This document shows, piece by piece, positions 10,551-20,078 of a stretch of DNA of 64,000 nucleotides. Within the stretch, counting starts at the first letter, position 1. Every line of letters begins with the position of its first letter. The stretch is from Pigmentiphaga sp. NML080357. GTDB taxonomy: Bacteria > Pseudomonadota > Gammaproteobacteria > Burkholderiales > Burkholderiaceae_B. Location of the stretch: positions 186,001-250,000 of the forward strand of contig NZ_NINW01000022.1 in the NCBI RefSeq assembly GCF_002188465.1. The letters run 5' to 3'. The translations under genes and the position numbers were made by a program. The notes beneath the pieces are model-generated. The model was not told the DNA's origin, ran no database searches, and was given only the letters and a program-made list of their open reading frames with translations.

Positions 10551-11108
10551 CTACCTCCCGGGTACGGTCCAGAAGAAGATTTGCTTGTGATCGACGGTCA
10601 GCCGCTCCTGCGGTTCCCAGTCTCCCATGTCGAAGGCATGGGAGACGATGCGCGTGCCGGGCTTGAGCGCGAGGAGTTTGGGGCGCAGCTTCAGGTTCAG
10701 GTTGGGCAGCAGGTAGAGCGTGATCACGGTGGCCGGCGTGAGGTCCTGTTCGAACAGGTCGCCCTGGATGAAGCGGACCTTGTCCGTGACCTGCTGTTCG
10801 CGGGCATTGGCGTTGGCTTCGTCGATGCGCCGGGGGTCGAGGTCTATGCCTACGCCGCGGGTGCCGAAGCGCTTGGCGGCGGTGATGGGGATGCGGCCGT
10901 CGCCGGAGCCGAGGTCGTAGAGGACGTCGTTGGGGCCCACCTTGGCCACCTCGAGCATGGCGTCCACCACGGCTTGCGGGGTGGGAACGAAGATGACGTC
11001 CGGCGAACGGTGGATGACTCTGGCGGTGCCATACGACTGCGCCCAGGCCGGGCTGGCCGCGGCGGTGGCGGCTGCGAGGGCGGTCAAGCAGAAATCGCGT
11101 CGCTTCAT
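10551..11108 (-). CDS. SAM-dependent methyltransferase-like protein with export signal
   Basis: 185 residues. The N-terminus (KRRDF, Ala-rich hydrophobic stretch, AWAQ) looks like a Tat or Sec signal peptide. The rest is a class I Rossmann methyltransferase with motif I VLYDLGSGDGRIP and the acidic post-motif GIDLDP. SAM is cytoplasmic, so an exported methyltransferase is odd: the signal may serve as a membrane anchor or the protein may bind another ligand. It sits downstream of the APC permease (38 bp), possibly in one transcript. Confidence 0.72.
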   Translation of the reverse strand: MKRRDFCLTALAAATAAASPAWAQSYGTARVIHRSPDVIFVPTPQAVVDAMLEVAKVGPNDVLYDLGSGDGRIPITAAKRFGTRGVGIDLDPRRIDEANANAREQQVTDKVRFIQGDLFEQDLTPATVITLYLLPNLNLKLRPKLLALKPGTRIVSHAFDMGDWEPQERLTVDHKQIFFWTVPGR

Positions 11109-11145
11109 GGACTTTCTCCCAAAGACGGATCGGATCGTGAACGGG

Positions 11146-12531
11146 TCAGGATGCCGCCGATGCGTCGTCGCGCGGCCGGATCAGCATGACCAGGGCGCCA
11201 ACGGCCAGCACCGCCACGCCAACCAGTGCGCCGACGCCGGTGTGCCGCAGGCTGGCATAGAACAGGTAGCCGCTGGTGGCAACGAATACCAGGGGCGTGA
11301 GCGGATAAAGCGGCACGCGGAAGGGGCGGTGGGCCTGGGGTTCCTTGTGCCGCAGCACGAACAGCGCGAGTCCGCTCAACACGAAGAAGAACCAGAACAC
11401 GGGCGCGGTGTATTCGACCATCGTGGCGAAGCCGCTGCGGGTGTATGCGCCCAGCAGCACCAGGGCGAGCGCGATCGCGGCCTGTATCCACAGGGCGTTG
11501 ACGGGCGTGTGCCATTGCGGGTGCCACTTGGCCAGCACTGCGAACGCCGGCGTGTCGCGACCGAAGGCGTAGGTGGTGCGGGCGCCCATGAGGATGGTGG
11601 CATTGGCCGAGGTAAGCGCCGAGACGGCGATCAGCAGGGCGATCAACTGCGCCCCGGGTTCGCCCAGCACGCGGCGCATCATGTCGGCCGCGACGGCCGA
11701 CGAAGCGCCCATGCCGGCTTGCCCCAGCACGTTCAGGTAGGCGAGGTTGACCAGCAGGTACAGTAGCGCGACCAGCGCCAGGCTCCAGAACAGGGCGCGA
11801 GGCAGGCTGCGGCTGGGGCCCATGGCCTCGGCCGAGATATAGGCGGCCTCGTTCCAGCCGCCGTAGGTCAGCATGACGAAGATCAGCACGAGCCCCCAGT
11901 TGGCCGTCGCCGCCGTGGCGGGCGCGGGCGGCGCGGCGGCCGGGGCGTCGGGCGTGAACAGCAGCCCGACGGCGATGATGAGCAGCACGCCGCCGACTTC
12001 GACCGCCGTCAGCAGGTTCTGAGTCCACTTGCCGGTGCGCAGCCCCGCGATGTTCACCACCGTCAGCACCAGGATCACCGCGGCCGCATAGATGGCCGAC
12101 GAGGCCGGCCCCAGGTTGACGATCTGCGAGGCGTAGTCGCCGAAGATGTAGCCAAGCAGGGCAATCGAGCCGGTGGGGATGACGGTCAGCCGGGCCCAGG
12201 CGAAGAGGAAGGCGAGCCGTGCGCCGAAGGCCCGGCGCAGGTAGTGGTAGTCGCCGCCGGCATGCGGGTAGGTGCTGGCCAGTTCGGCATAGCACATGGC
12301 GCCGGCCACGGCGATCAGCCCGCCCAGCGCCCAGGCGATCATCATGGACGCGGGGCTGCCCGCGTTCGCGGCCACCAGCGAGGGGGCGCTGAATATGCCG
12401 GCGCCGATGACGATGCCGACCACGAGCGCCATGATGTCCAGCGTTCCCAGCATGGGCCGTGGCGCATGGGCTGCCGCCGGCGTGCCGGCTCCGGACACGG
12501 GCTTGTTCGATGCGGGGAACGCGTTGCTCAT
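11146..12531 (-). CDS. APC-superfamily amino acid permease
   Basis: 461 residues with about 12 hydrophobic segments. The start of the first membrane helix (GTLDIMALVVGIVIGAGIF) carries the G-[IV]-G-[AS]-G-IF signature of APC amino acid/amine transporters. Proton-coupled uptake of an amino acid or amine is likely; the substrate is not predictable. The protein ends with a short hydrophilic tail. The gene lies upstream of the methyltransferase-like gene on the same strand. Confidence 0.85.
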   Translation of the reverse strand: MSNAFPASNKPVSGAGTPAAAHAPRPMLGTLDIMALVVGIVIGAGIFSAPSLVAANAGSPASMMIAWALGGLIAVAGAMCYAELASTYPHAGGDYHYLRRAFGARLAFLFAWARLTVIPTGSIALLGYIFGDYASQIVNLGPASSAIYAAAVILVLTVVNIAGLRTGKWTQNLLTAVEVGGVLLIIAVGLLFTPDAPAAAPPAPATAATANWGLVLIFVMLTYGGWNEAAYISAEAMGPSRSLPRALFWSLALVALLYLLVNLAYLNVLGQAGMGASSAVAADMMRRVLGEPGAQLIALLIAVSALTSANATILMGARTTYAFGRDTPAFAVLAKWHPQWHTPVNALWIQAAIALALVLLGAYTRSGFATMVEYTAPVFWFFFVLSGLALFVLRHKEPQAHRPFRVPLYPLTPLVFVATSGYLFYASLRHTGVGALVGVAVLAVGALVMLIRPRDDASAAS

Positions 12532-12660
12532 GACGGGGAGGTCCTCGATGCAGGGCAGGAATGCGTACTCGGCCGACGGCGGCAGGCGCGGCGGGCCGGT
12601 GAACCGCAGGCCCGCGCATGCTTACAAGTTGCTGAAAGTACCGGCGAAAGACGAAGACGG

Positions 12661-13581
12661 TCAAGCCCCCGGCAAGGCGGAGGTGCGGCCCCGGTCGAAC
12701 TGGTCGCGCACCATGGTGCGGAAGTCGCTGGGCGACGCTCCCGCGTGCTTGGTGAAGAAGCGCGAGAAGTAGCTGGGGTCGGAGAACCCGAGCGTGAGGG
12801 CGATTTCTTTTACGCTTAGTGACGAATAGGCGAGGTCGCGCCGGGCTTCGGTCAGCAGCCGGTCGTTGATGACGCCCAAGGCCGACAGGCCCAGTTCGTC
12901 GCGGCAGATCCGGTTCAATTGCGTGGGCGTGATGCCCAGGCGCTCCGCATAGTAGGAAATGCCGCGTTGCTCGCGGAAGCTGCGGTTGAGCAAGGTCTTG
13001 AACCGGTGCAGGTGCATGACGCCGCGCGAACTGCGCTTGCCCGGCTCCACGTGGGCCAGCGTGGCGATCTTGCGCGCGAGCAGGACCAGCACTGTCCCGA
13101 GCAGCGATTCGAGCAGCGGCAGGCGCCAGGCGTGGGCTTCGTCATACTCGGCCAGCAGCAGCTCGATCGACTGCGAGAACGCACGGTACGAGGCCTCGCC
13201 GGGCTCCAGGGGCACGTGGCGGGGCGACTGGAAATGGGCGAGCAGGTCGGCGTGGTGCGCCAGCAGGTTTTCCATCTGCTGGGTGACGATCGTGATGACC
13301 GCGCCGTCGATGTCCTCCGAGAAGCGGAACCCGTGCGCGTGCAGGGCCGGGACGAATAGGGCGCAGGGTCCATGGACCGAGAAGCGGCGGTCCTCGAACT
13401 GGATGTGGGCGATGCCTGACCGTATGTACAGAATTTGCACGAACAGGTCATGCCGGTGCAGCTTGATCTCCCAATCGTACAAGCGGCTGCGCTGCGGGAT
13501 GGATTCGCAATGCAGGCTTTCAGGAACAAGGTTCTTGCCGTGTTCCCCATAGAGGGCATAGGTGGGGACGCTGCTTTTCAT
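12661..13581 (-). CDS. pobR: AraC-family regulator of 4-hydroxybenzoate catabolism (PobR-type)
   Basis: 306 residues from the ATG at 13581; an earlier TTG start (13635) is possible but less likely. N-terminal cupin-like ligand domain and two C-terminal HTHs (ISYYAERLGITPTQLNRICR; IALTLGFSDPSYFSRFFTKHAG). It is divergent from pobA with a 123-bp shared intergenic region, the standard pobR-pobA arrangement in which the regulator activates pobA in response to 4-hydroxybenzoate. The symbol rests on context and the AraC-type PobR precedent. Confidence 0.8.
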   Translation of the reverse strand: MKSSVPTYALYGEHGKNLVPESLHCESIPQRSRLYDWEIKLHRHDLFVQILYIRSGIAHIQFEDRRFSVHGPCALFVPALHAHGFRFSEDIDGAVITIVTQQMENLLAHHADLLAHFQSPRHVPLEPGEASYRAFSQSIELLLAEYDEAHAWRLPLLESLLGTVLVLLARKIATLAHVEPGKRSSRGVMHLHRFKTLLNRSFREQRGISYYAERLGITPTQLNRICRDELGLSALGVINDRLLTEARRDLAYSSLSVKEIALTLGFSDPSYFSRFFTKHAGASPSDFRTMVRDQFDRGRTSALPGA

Positions 13582-13623
13582 GGCTGGCGTTCGAGGAGCG
13601 GCAAATGTTCCGATTATCCATGA

Positions 13624-14874
<1,251 letters not shown>

Positions 14875-14880
14875 TAGGAC

Positions 14881-14956
14881 CCCCCTACGCGCTTACGCGC
14901 GCCCCCCAGGGGGCGATGCGGGCGGACTGGCGGAGCCAGATCCGCCGCATCCTGGG
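14881..14956 (-). repeat. 77-bp dispersed intergenic repeat, copy 2 (inverted)
   Basis: The reverse complement matches copy 1 at 10457-10533 along nearly its full length, including CCCAGGATGCGG, the central GGCTCCGCC, CCCGCATCGCCCCC and the terminal GTAGGGGG. It begins 6 bp after the pobA stop and lies between convergent pobA and ubiX, again a position suited to transcription termination. Confidence 0.75.
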
Positions 14957-15026
14957 GTACTGCCCGGCTGATGGGGGACGGCGTTCTTGGCTTGCGCTGT
15001 TGTTTGGGGGCGGTGCTGCGGCAGTC

Positions 15027-15629
15027 TCAGGACCGTCCGCCTAGTCCCTTCCATCGCTTGAGTCGGTCGGAATGGATGCCGAACAGGTCGAGCGTGCGCA
15101 GTACCGTATGGTTGACCAGGTCGTCCACGCTCTGGATGCCTGAATAGAATGCGGGCACCGGCGGGAAAACGATAGCGCCCATTTCCGTTACCGCGACCAT
15201 ATTGCGCAAGTGCGCGAGATTGAGCGGCGCCTCGCGCGTCAGCATCACCAGCCGCCGCCGTTCCTTCAGCACCACATCCGCGGCCCGCGTGATCAGGTTG
15301 TCCGCATACGCATGCGCCACCGCCGCCAGCGTTTTCATCGAAGCCGGCGCGATCACCATGCCGGCCGTCAGGAACGACCCGCTGGCGATCGCAGCGCCTA
15401 CGTCGCCGGGGTGGTACACCACATCGGCCAACGCCGCGAGATCCTTGCGGCCCAGACCGTGTTCGTGCATGGTATTGAGCACGCCGGCTTCGGAAACGAC
15501 GAGATGGCTTTCCCAGTCGGGCAGGTCGCGCAGCACCTCGAGCAGGCGCAGGCCGTAGATGGAGCCGCTCGCGCCGGTTATCGCCACGATCAGGCGCTGG
15601 CGCGGCCGGTCGGCCGGCGATGAGGTCAT
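15027..15629 (-). CDS. ubiX: UbiX-family flavin prenyltransferase
   Basis: 200 residues of the flavoprotein family: AITGASGSIYGLRLLEVL near the N-terminus, APASMKTLAAVAHAYADNLITRAADVVLKERR in the middle (residues spanning the FMN/prenyl site), and REAPLNLAHLRNM. These enzymes make prenylated FMN for UbiD-type decarboxylases of ubiquinone synthesis or aromatic acid decarboxylation. No ubiD is adjacent. Proximity to pobA may reflect aromatic-acid metabolism, but a housekeeping ubiquinone role is equally possible. Confidence 0.88.
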   Translation of the reverse strand: MTSSPADRPRQRLIVAITGASGSIYGLRLLEVLRDLPDWESHLVVSEAGVLNTMHEHGLGRKDLAALADVVYHPGDVGAAIASGSFLTAGMVIAPASMKTLAAVAHAYADNLITRAADVVLKERRRLVMLTREAPLNLAHLRNMVAVTEMGAIVFPPVPAFYSGIQSVDDLVNHTVLRTLDLFGIHSDRLKRWKGLGGRS

Positions 15630-15755
15630 GGATTCTCCTTAGGGAAAGGGGGCGTGTGCACCGCCCGGTTCGCGGCGGCCGGACGTCACTGCGGTGTCAC
15701 GTCCGGGCCGCACAATTGTATGTTGGCTTTCCGCATGGCGCGCATAAAAAGAATC

Positions 15756-17084
15756 ATGGTTGAGTTCCTCCGGCCGCGAATCCGCGGGTTGCTCGCGGCG
15801 GCCGGCATTCTGGCCTTGCCGGCCCTGGCCCAGGAGCCGCCCGCGCAGGGCGACGAGCCCTTCGCAGTCCATGCCCAGTCGACCTATGTCTGGCAGCGCA
15901 AGCCCTCGTTCGCCTCGCCGTACGAAGGGGAGAACTCTCTATCGGGACAGCGTGCCAGGAGCTACTCGCTGACCGCCACCGTGGACCTCGGCGCGCGGTT
16001 GTGGCGGGGCGCCGAAATCCACCTCAACGGCGAGGGCGCGCAAGGCATTGCGTTTTCCGGCCTGCACGGCCTGGGCGGATTGACCAACGGCGAACTGGCC
16101 AAGACCGCCGGCTCCGACATGACGTTCTACCGGGCCCGCGCCTTCCTGCGCCAGACCTGGGGGCTGGGCGGAGGCCAGGAGGCGGTGGAAGCCGACATGA
16201 ACCAGCTCGCCGGTTTCGTCGACAAGCGCCGCATCGTGCTGACGGCCGGCAACATTTCGGTGCTGGACGTGTTCGATGCGGTTTCGGTCAGTCACGATCC
16301 GCGCACCCAGTTCATGAATTGGGCCTTCATGGCGCACGGCGCCTACGACTATGCCGCGGACGCCCGTGGCTATACCTGGGGCGCGGCCCTGGAGTACGTC
16401 GACGACGGCTGGGCGTTACGGGTCGGCCGCTTCATGCAGCCCAAGGAATCCAACGGGCTGCCGCTGGACAAGCGCCTGGCGCGCCACTATGGGGACCAGA
16501 TCGAATTCGAGAAATCCTATGCCGCGCTGGGCCGCCCCGGGACCCTGCGCGTGCTGGCCTTCCGCAACAAGGCGCGCATGGGGCGCTACGACGACGCGCT
16601 CGCCGCCGCGCGGGGCGGCACGCCGGACCTGGCGGCGGTGCGCAGGGAGCATGCGAAGGCCGGCCTGGGCGTCAGCGTCGAGCAGGCCGTGGCAGACCAT
16701 GCCACCGCTTTCTTCCGCGCCAGCTGGGCGGACGGCAAGACCGAGACCTATGCCTTCACCGAGATCGACCGGTCGGTGTCGGGCGGCGTGGTCTTCGACG
16801 GCGCCGCCTGGGGCAGGGCGGGCGACACCGCCGGCGCCGCGGTGGCGTTCAACGCGTTGAGCGCATCGCACCGCGAGTATTTGCGCCGCGGCGGGCTGGG
16901 GGCGTTCTTGGGCGACGGCTCGCTGAACTACGGTGTGGAGCAGATAGCCGAAGCCTATTACAGCTGGCGTCCGTTCAAGCGGCTATGGATATCGGCGGAT
17001 GCGCAGTACATCCGCCATCCGGGGTACAACCGCGATCGCGGTCCGGCCAAGGTGTTCTCGGTGCGCCTGCACACCGAGTTCTGA
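15756..17084 (+). CDS. OprB-like carbohydrate-selective porin
   Basis: 442 residues from the ATG at 15756 (15735 also possible; neither has a strong ribosome-binding site). A signal peptide ends at ALAQE; the mature part is rich in alternating beta-strand residues and aromatic girdles, contains GNISVLDVFDAVSVSHDPRTQFMN-type loop sequence, and ends in phenylalanine (HTEF), the outer-membrane beta-barrel assembly signal. The fold and length match the OprB porin family. The substrate is unknown. Promoter region 15630-15755 shared with ubiX. Confidence 0.72.
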   Translation: MVEFLRPRIRGLLAAAGILALPALAQEPPAQGDEPFAVHAQSTYVWQRKPSFASPYEGENSLSGQRARSYSLTATVDLGARLWRGAEIHLNGEGAQGIAFSGLHGLGGLTNGELAKTAGSDMTFYRARAFLRQTWGLGGGQEAVEADMNQLAGFVDKRRIVLTAGNISVLDVFDAVSVSHDPRTQFMNWAFMAHGAYDYAADARGYTWGAALEYVDDGWALRVGRFMQPKESNGLPLDKRLARHYGDQIEFEKSYAALGRPGTLRVLAFRNKARMGRYDDALAAARGGTPDLAAVRREHAKAGLGVSVEQAVADHATAFFRASWADGKTETYAFTEIDRSVSGGVVFDGAAWGRAGDTAGAAVAFNALSASHREYLRRGGLGAFLGDGSLNYGVEQIAEAYYSWRPFKRLWISADAQYIRHPGYNRDRGPAKVFSVRLHTEF

Positions 17085-17090
17085 AGGCCG

Positions 17091-18083
17091 CTATTCCGGC
17101 TGGATGTTCGCCTTCTCGATCACGGCCTTCCAGGCCTGGGCCTCCTCCTTGATCCGCGAGGCGAATTCGGCCGGCGTGCTGCCGATGGGGGCGACGCCGA
17201 TATCGGTGTATTGCTTGCGCACGGCCGGATCCTTCAAGACCTCCCGCAGGGCGGCGGAGAACTTCTCGATGACTTGCGGATCGGTACCGACCGGCGCCGC
17301 GAGCCCCCACCAGTTGCCGGTGATGAGGCCGGGCAGCCCTTGTTCGGCCGTCGTCGGCACCGCCGGAAGGATGGGCAGCCGTTCCTTGTCCGCCACCGCG
17401 ATGGCGCGCAGCCTGCCGCTGGCCACGTGGCCGGCCACCGAACTGAGCGCGGTGACGTAGAGCTGGATCTCCCCGGCCATCAGCGCCTGGACCGCGGGAG
17501 GCGACCCGCGATAGGGCACGTGGGTCAATTGCACGCCGGCGAGCTGGCTGTAGAGCTCGGCGGCCAGGTGCGGGGGCGTGCCGTTGCCGGGCGAGCCGAA
17601 GTTGAGCTTGCCCGGGTTCTTCTTGGCCTCGGCGGTCAGGTCCGACAGCGTCCGGATGTCGGACGAGCCGTTGACCACCAGCACCGACGGTCCGTTGCTC
17701 AACAGCGATACCGGCACCAGATCCTTGACGGGATCGAAGCGCATGTTCTTGAACAGATACTGGTTGGTGACGAAGTTGTTGGTGGCGCCGAGCAGGAAGG
17801 TATAGCCATCGGGCGCCGCGCGAACCACTTCGTCGGCGCCGATATTGCCGGAGGCGCCGCTCTTGTTGTCGATCAGCACCCGTACGCCGAACTTCTTCTC
17901 GAGCTGCAACTGCGCAAAGCGCAGGGTGATGTCGCCGGTATTGCCGGGGGCGTAGGGGACCACCACGCGTATGGGGCGGGAGGGCCAGGCATCGGCGGCG
18001 AAGGCGGGCGCGTGCAGGCAAGCCGCGGCGGCGATGCAGGCGGAAATCGACCAGCGGGCGGGCGACAGGGCGGGTTTTTTCAT
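17091..18083 (-). CDS. Bug/TctC-family extracytoplasmic solute receptor (second)
   Basis: 330 residues starting at the ATG of MKKPALSPARW, followed by a signal peptide ending AFAAD and the Bug opening WPSRPIRVVVPYAPG. Reading farther upstream, the frame stays open through two 27-codon repeats, which I take as non-native sequence. The stop lies 7 bp from the convergent porin stop. The ICE is inserted directly upstream, so the native promoter has probably been cut off and expression may depend on element-borne sequence. Confidence 0.82.
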   Translation of the reverse strand: MKKPALSPARWSISACIAAAACLHAPAFAADAWPSRPIRVVVPYAPGNTGDITLRFAQLQLEKKFGVRVLIDNKSGASGNIGADEVVRAAPDGYTFLLGATNNFVTNQYLFKNMRFDPVKDLVPVSLLSNGPSVLVVNGSSDIRTLSDLTAEAKKNPGKLNFGSPGNGTPPHLAAELYSQLAGVQLTHVPYRGSPPAVQALMAGEIQLYVTALSSVAGHVASGRLRAIAVADKERLPILPAVPTTAEQGLPGLITGNWWGLAAPVGTDPQVIEKFSAALREVLKDPAVRKQYTDIGVAPIGSTPAEFASRIKEEAQAWKAVIEKANIQPE

Positions 18084-18245
18084 CGCCGGGCCGCCCCAAG
18101 ATGAAAAGCGCCCCCTCGGGGCGCAGCGCAGCCGCGTAGCGGCAAGCGTGGGGGCATTTTTCATCGCCGGGCCGTCCCAAGATGAAAAGCGCCCCCTCGG
18201 GGGGCAGCGCAGCCGCGTAGCGGCAAGCGTGGGGGCATTTTTCAT
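18084..18245 (-). repeat. Two tandem copies of an 81-bp repeat
   Basis: Units 18084-18164 and 18165-18245 differ at only two positions as far as I can see. Each contains a GC-rich hairpin (GCCCCCTCGGGG type) and, on the minus strand, begins ATGAAAAA, giving a 27-codon in-frame reading upstream of the Bug gene. Each ends on the plus strand with TTTTTCAT. The Bug start itself is also ATGAAAAAA, so the repeat junctions share the same short motif. Confidence 0.88.
18238..18245 (+). other. ICE left attachment site (attL core TTTTTCAT)
   Basis: TTTTTCAT matches the 8-bp core reported for Tn4371-family ICE integration. It is the last 8 bp of the second 81-bp repeat; the sequence changes character right after it and the integrase starts 175 bp later. 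Two further TTTTTCAT copies lie at 18157-18164 and 18076-18083 in the adjoining repeats. The matching attR is outside the window. Confidence 0.78.
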
Positions 18246-18420
18246 TTCACACTGACTTCAGTACCGTAATTCGCTGGACTACGCCGAAGCCAGATACAGC
18301 AGGTTTATCAATAACTTAGGCGCGTTCATCATATGCCGGTGCTTTCTGAAACCTGATCCGGCTTCCTGCCTCGTGGCTCCCATGTGGCCCCTGGAAACCG
18401 GGTCTTTCCGAGGAGTCATC

Positions 18421-19620
18421 GTGGCAAAAATCAAGCTCACCAAGTCCGCAGTGGATGCGGCACAACCCCAGGCGCAGGCCGTCGAACTGCGGGACACGCT
18501 GGTGCCCGGCTTCCTGTGCAAGATTACACCAGCGGGCCGCAAGGTGTTCATGCTCCAGTACCGCACGAACGCCGGCGAGCGCCGCAAACCCGCTTTGGGC
18601 CTGTATGGCGAACTGACCGTCGAGCAGGCCCGCTCGCTGGCCCAGGAATGGCTGGCCCAGGTACGCCGGGGCGGCGACCCGGCCGCCGACAAGGCGGCGG
18701 CGCGCAAGGCGCCCACGGTCACGGAACTGTGCGTGAAGTTCATGGAGGATCACTCCAAGCAACGCAACAAGCCCAGCACCCGCCGGGGCTACCAGGGCGT
18801 CATCGACCGCTGCATCGTCCCCTTCCTGGGCCGCATCAAGGTTCAGGACGTGAAGCGCCCGGACGTGGCCGGGGCGATGAAGAAGATGGCGCACAAGCCC
18901 GCCGAGGCGAACCGCGCTTTCAGCGTCATGCGCAAGATGTTCAACCTGGCCGAGGTCTGGGGTTATCGGCCGGACGGCACCAACCCATGCCGCCACGTCC
19001 CGGTGTACCCCGACGGCAAGGCCACCCACCTCATCAGCGACGAGGACATGGGCAAGCTGTTCCGGCACCTTGACGGTATCGAGGCCGAAGGGCTGGAGAA
19101 CTACGTCATCCCGCTGGCGATCCGCCTGCAATTCGAGTTTGCCGGGCGGCGCTCCGAGATCATCTCGCTGGAATGGGCATGGGTGGATCTGGACAACCGC
19201 CGCGTGGTCTGGCCCGATAGCAAGACAGGTGGCATGTCCAAGCCCTTGAGCGAGGAAGCCTACCGGCTGCTGTCCACCGCGCCGCGCCGGGACGGCTGCC
19301 CCTACGTGCTGCCGTCGCCGAACGACCCGGCCAAGCATCTCACCGAGGGCGAGTATTACGGTGCCTGGTGCCGCATCCTGAAGGCGGCGGGCGCTACGCA
19401 CGTGGGCACGCATGGCATCCGCCACCGTTCGGCCACTGACATCGCCAACTCGGGGATTCCGGTGAAGGTGGGCATGGCGCTGACGGCGCACAAGACCGTG
19501 GCGATGTTCATGCGGTACGTCCACACGGAGGACGATCCGGTGCGGCAGGCCGCCGAGCTGGTGGCGAACCGGCGCAAGACGATCACCGGGGCGCAACGCA
19601 CCGAGCAGGCGTCCGCATGA
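18421..19620 (+). CDS. int: Tyrosine-type site-specific integrase
   Basis: 399 residues from a GTG with AGGAG at 18411-18415. Catalytic set visible: Arg243/244 in FAGRRSE, H331-x-x-R334 (HGIRH), H357 in TAHKT and nucleophile Y366 (MRYVH). An N-terminal DUF4102-like arm-binding domain (about 1-95) and a central SAM-like core-binding domain (about 98-190) precede the catalytic domain. It integrates and excises the ICE at TTTTTCAT. The 175 bp between attL and the gene probably hold arm-type sites; none is distinctive by eye. Confidence 0.93.
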   Translation: MAKIKLTKSAVDAAQPQAQAVELRDTLVPGFLCKITPAGRKVFMLQYRTNAGERRKPALGLYGELTVEQARSLAQEWLAQVRRGGDPAADKAAARKAPTVTELCVKFMEDHSKQRNKPSTRRGYQGVIDRCIVPFLGRIKVQDVKRPDVAGAMKKMAHKPAEANRAFSVMRKMFNLAEVWGYRPDGTNPCRHVPVYPDGKATHLISDEDMGKLFRHLDGIEAEGLENYVIPLAIRLQFEFAGRRSEIISLEWAWVDLDNRRVVWPDSKTGGMSKPLSEEAYRLLSTAPRRDGCPYVLPSPNDPAKHLTEGEYYGAWCRILKAAGATHVGTHGIRHRSATDIANSGIPVKVGMALTAHKTVAMFMRYVHTEDDPVRQAAELVANRRKTITGAQRTEQASA

Positions 19621-19688
19621 ACGGCAAGATGCCGTCGGCTGCGGCAGGCGCGGCGTTGCCAGCCTTTCGTGTCGGAAATCAGGCCCGC

Positions 19689-19719
19689 CGAATTGTCGCG
19701 ACGCTGTCGCGACAATTCG
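19689..19719. promoter_or_regulatory. Perfect 13-bp palindrome, operator-like
   Basis: Arms CGAATTGTCGCGA (19689-19701) and TCGCGACAATTCG (19707-19719) around a 5-bp centre, located 69 bp after the integrase stop and 77 bp before the HicA-like start. No T-run follows, so an operator is more likely than a terminator. Confidence 0.6.
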
Positions 19720-19742
19720 AGCGTGGGTCACCAAGCCTTGCA

Positions 19743-19768
19743 GCAAGGTTGTCACTTGACAACCTTGC
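19743..19768. promoter_or_regulatory. Perfect 12-bp palindrome, operator-like
   Basis: Arms GCAAGGTTGTCA (19743-19754) and TGACAACCTTGC (19757-19768) separated by 2 bp, 28 bp before the HicA-like start codon. Together with the preceding palindrome it shares a TTGTC/GACAA core, consistent with binding by the HTH protein encoded two genes downstream. Confidence 0.6.
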
Positions 19769-19795
19769 GCATCATCCCCATACTGGAGGTCGCTG

Positions 19796-20074
19796 ATGGC
19801 CCGTTCCTCTCACCCGAAGAAAGAGGTCGAGGATGCGCTGCGACACGCCGAAGGGCAAGGCTGGCGTGTCGAAGTCGGCGGTAGCCATGCCTGGGGGCGG
19901 ATGTACTGCCCGTACAACGATGAGGAATGCCGTTGCGGCGAGTTCTGCATTACCAGTGTATGGAGCACGCCGAAGAACCCCGGCAACCATGCCCGCGCCT
20001 TACGGCGCGCCGTGGACAACTGCACCATGGACCGCCAGCAGCGCGAGGCGGATGACGATGGCACCCAGGAATAG
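19796..20074 (+). CDS. HicA-like small protein with Cys cluster (putative toxin)
   Basis: 92 residues with GGAGGT upstream. Residues about 8-32 (KKEVEDALRHAEGQGWRVEVGGSH) resemble the HicA double-stranded-RNA-binding fold, including the Gly-Ser-His carrying the candidate catalytic His; the segment near residues 52-72 (ITSVWSTPKNPGNHARALR) resembles the HicA C-terminal half. Between them is an insertion with four cysteines (CPYNDEECRCGEFC) that could bind metal. The gene lies 4 bp before an HTH-protein gene. A toxin role is inference from resemblance and pairing. Confidence 0.55.
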   Translation: MARSSHPKKEVEDALRHAEGQGWRVEVGGSHAWGRMYCPYNDEECRCGEFCITSVWSTPKNPGNHARALRRAVDNCTMDRQQREADDDGTQE

Positions 20075-20078
20075 CGCG

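Noticed and set aside
17091..18245. Longer Bug receptor beginning within the 81-bp repeats
   Set aside because: The extension is repeat-encoded and would bury the signal peptide; MKKPALS at 18083 is the credible start.
19756..19784. TTGACA-17-CATACT promoter for the HicA-like gene
   Set aside because: Transcription would start about 5 nt before the ATG and leave the GGAGGT ribosome-binding site untranscribed; the TTGACA is part of the palindrome.
19669..19884. 71-codon frame spanning the palindromes
   Set aside because: Overlaps the HicA-like start in another frame, has no ribosome-binding site and no similarity.
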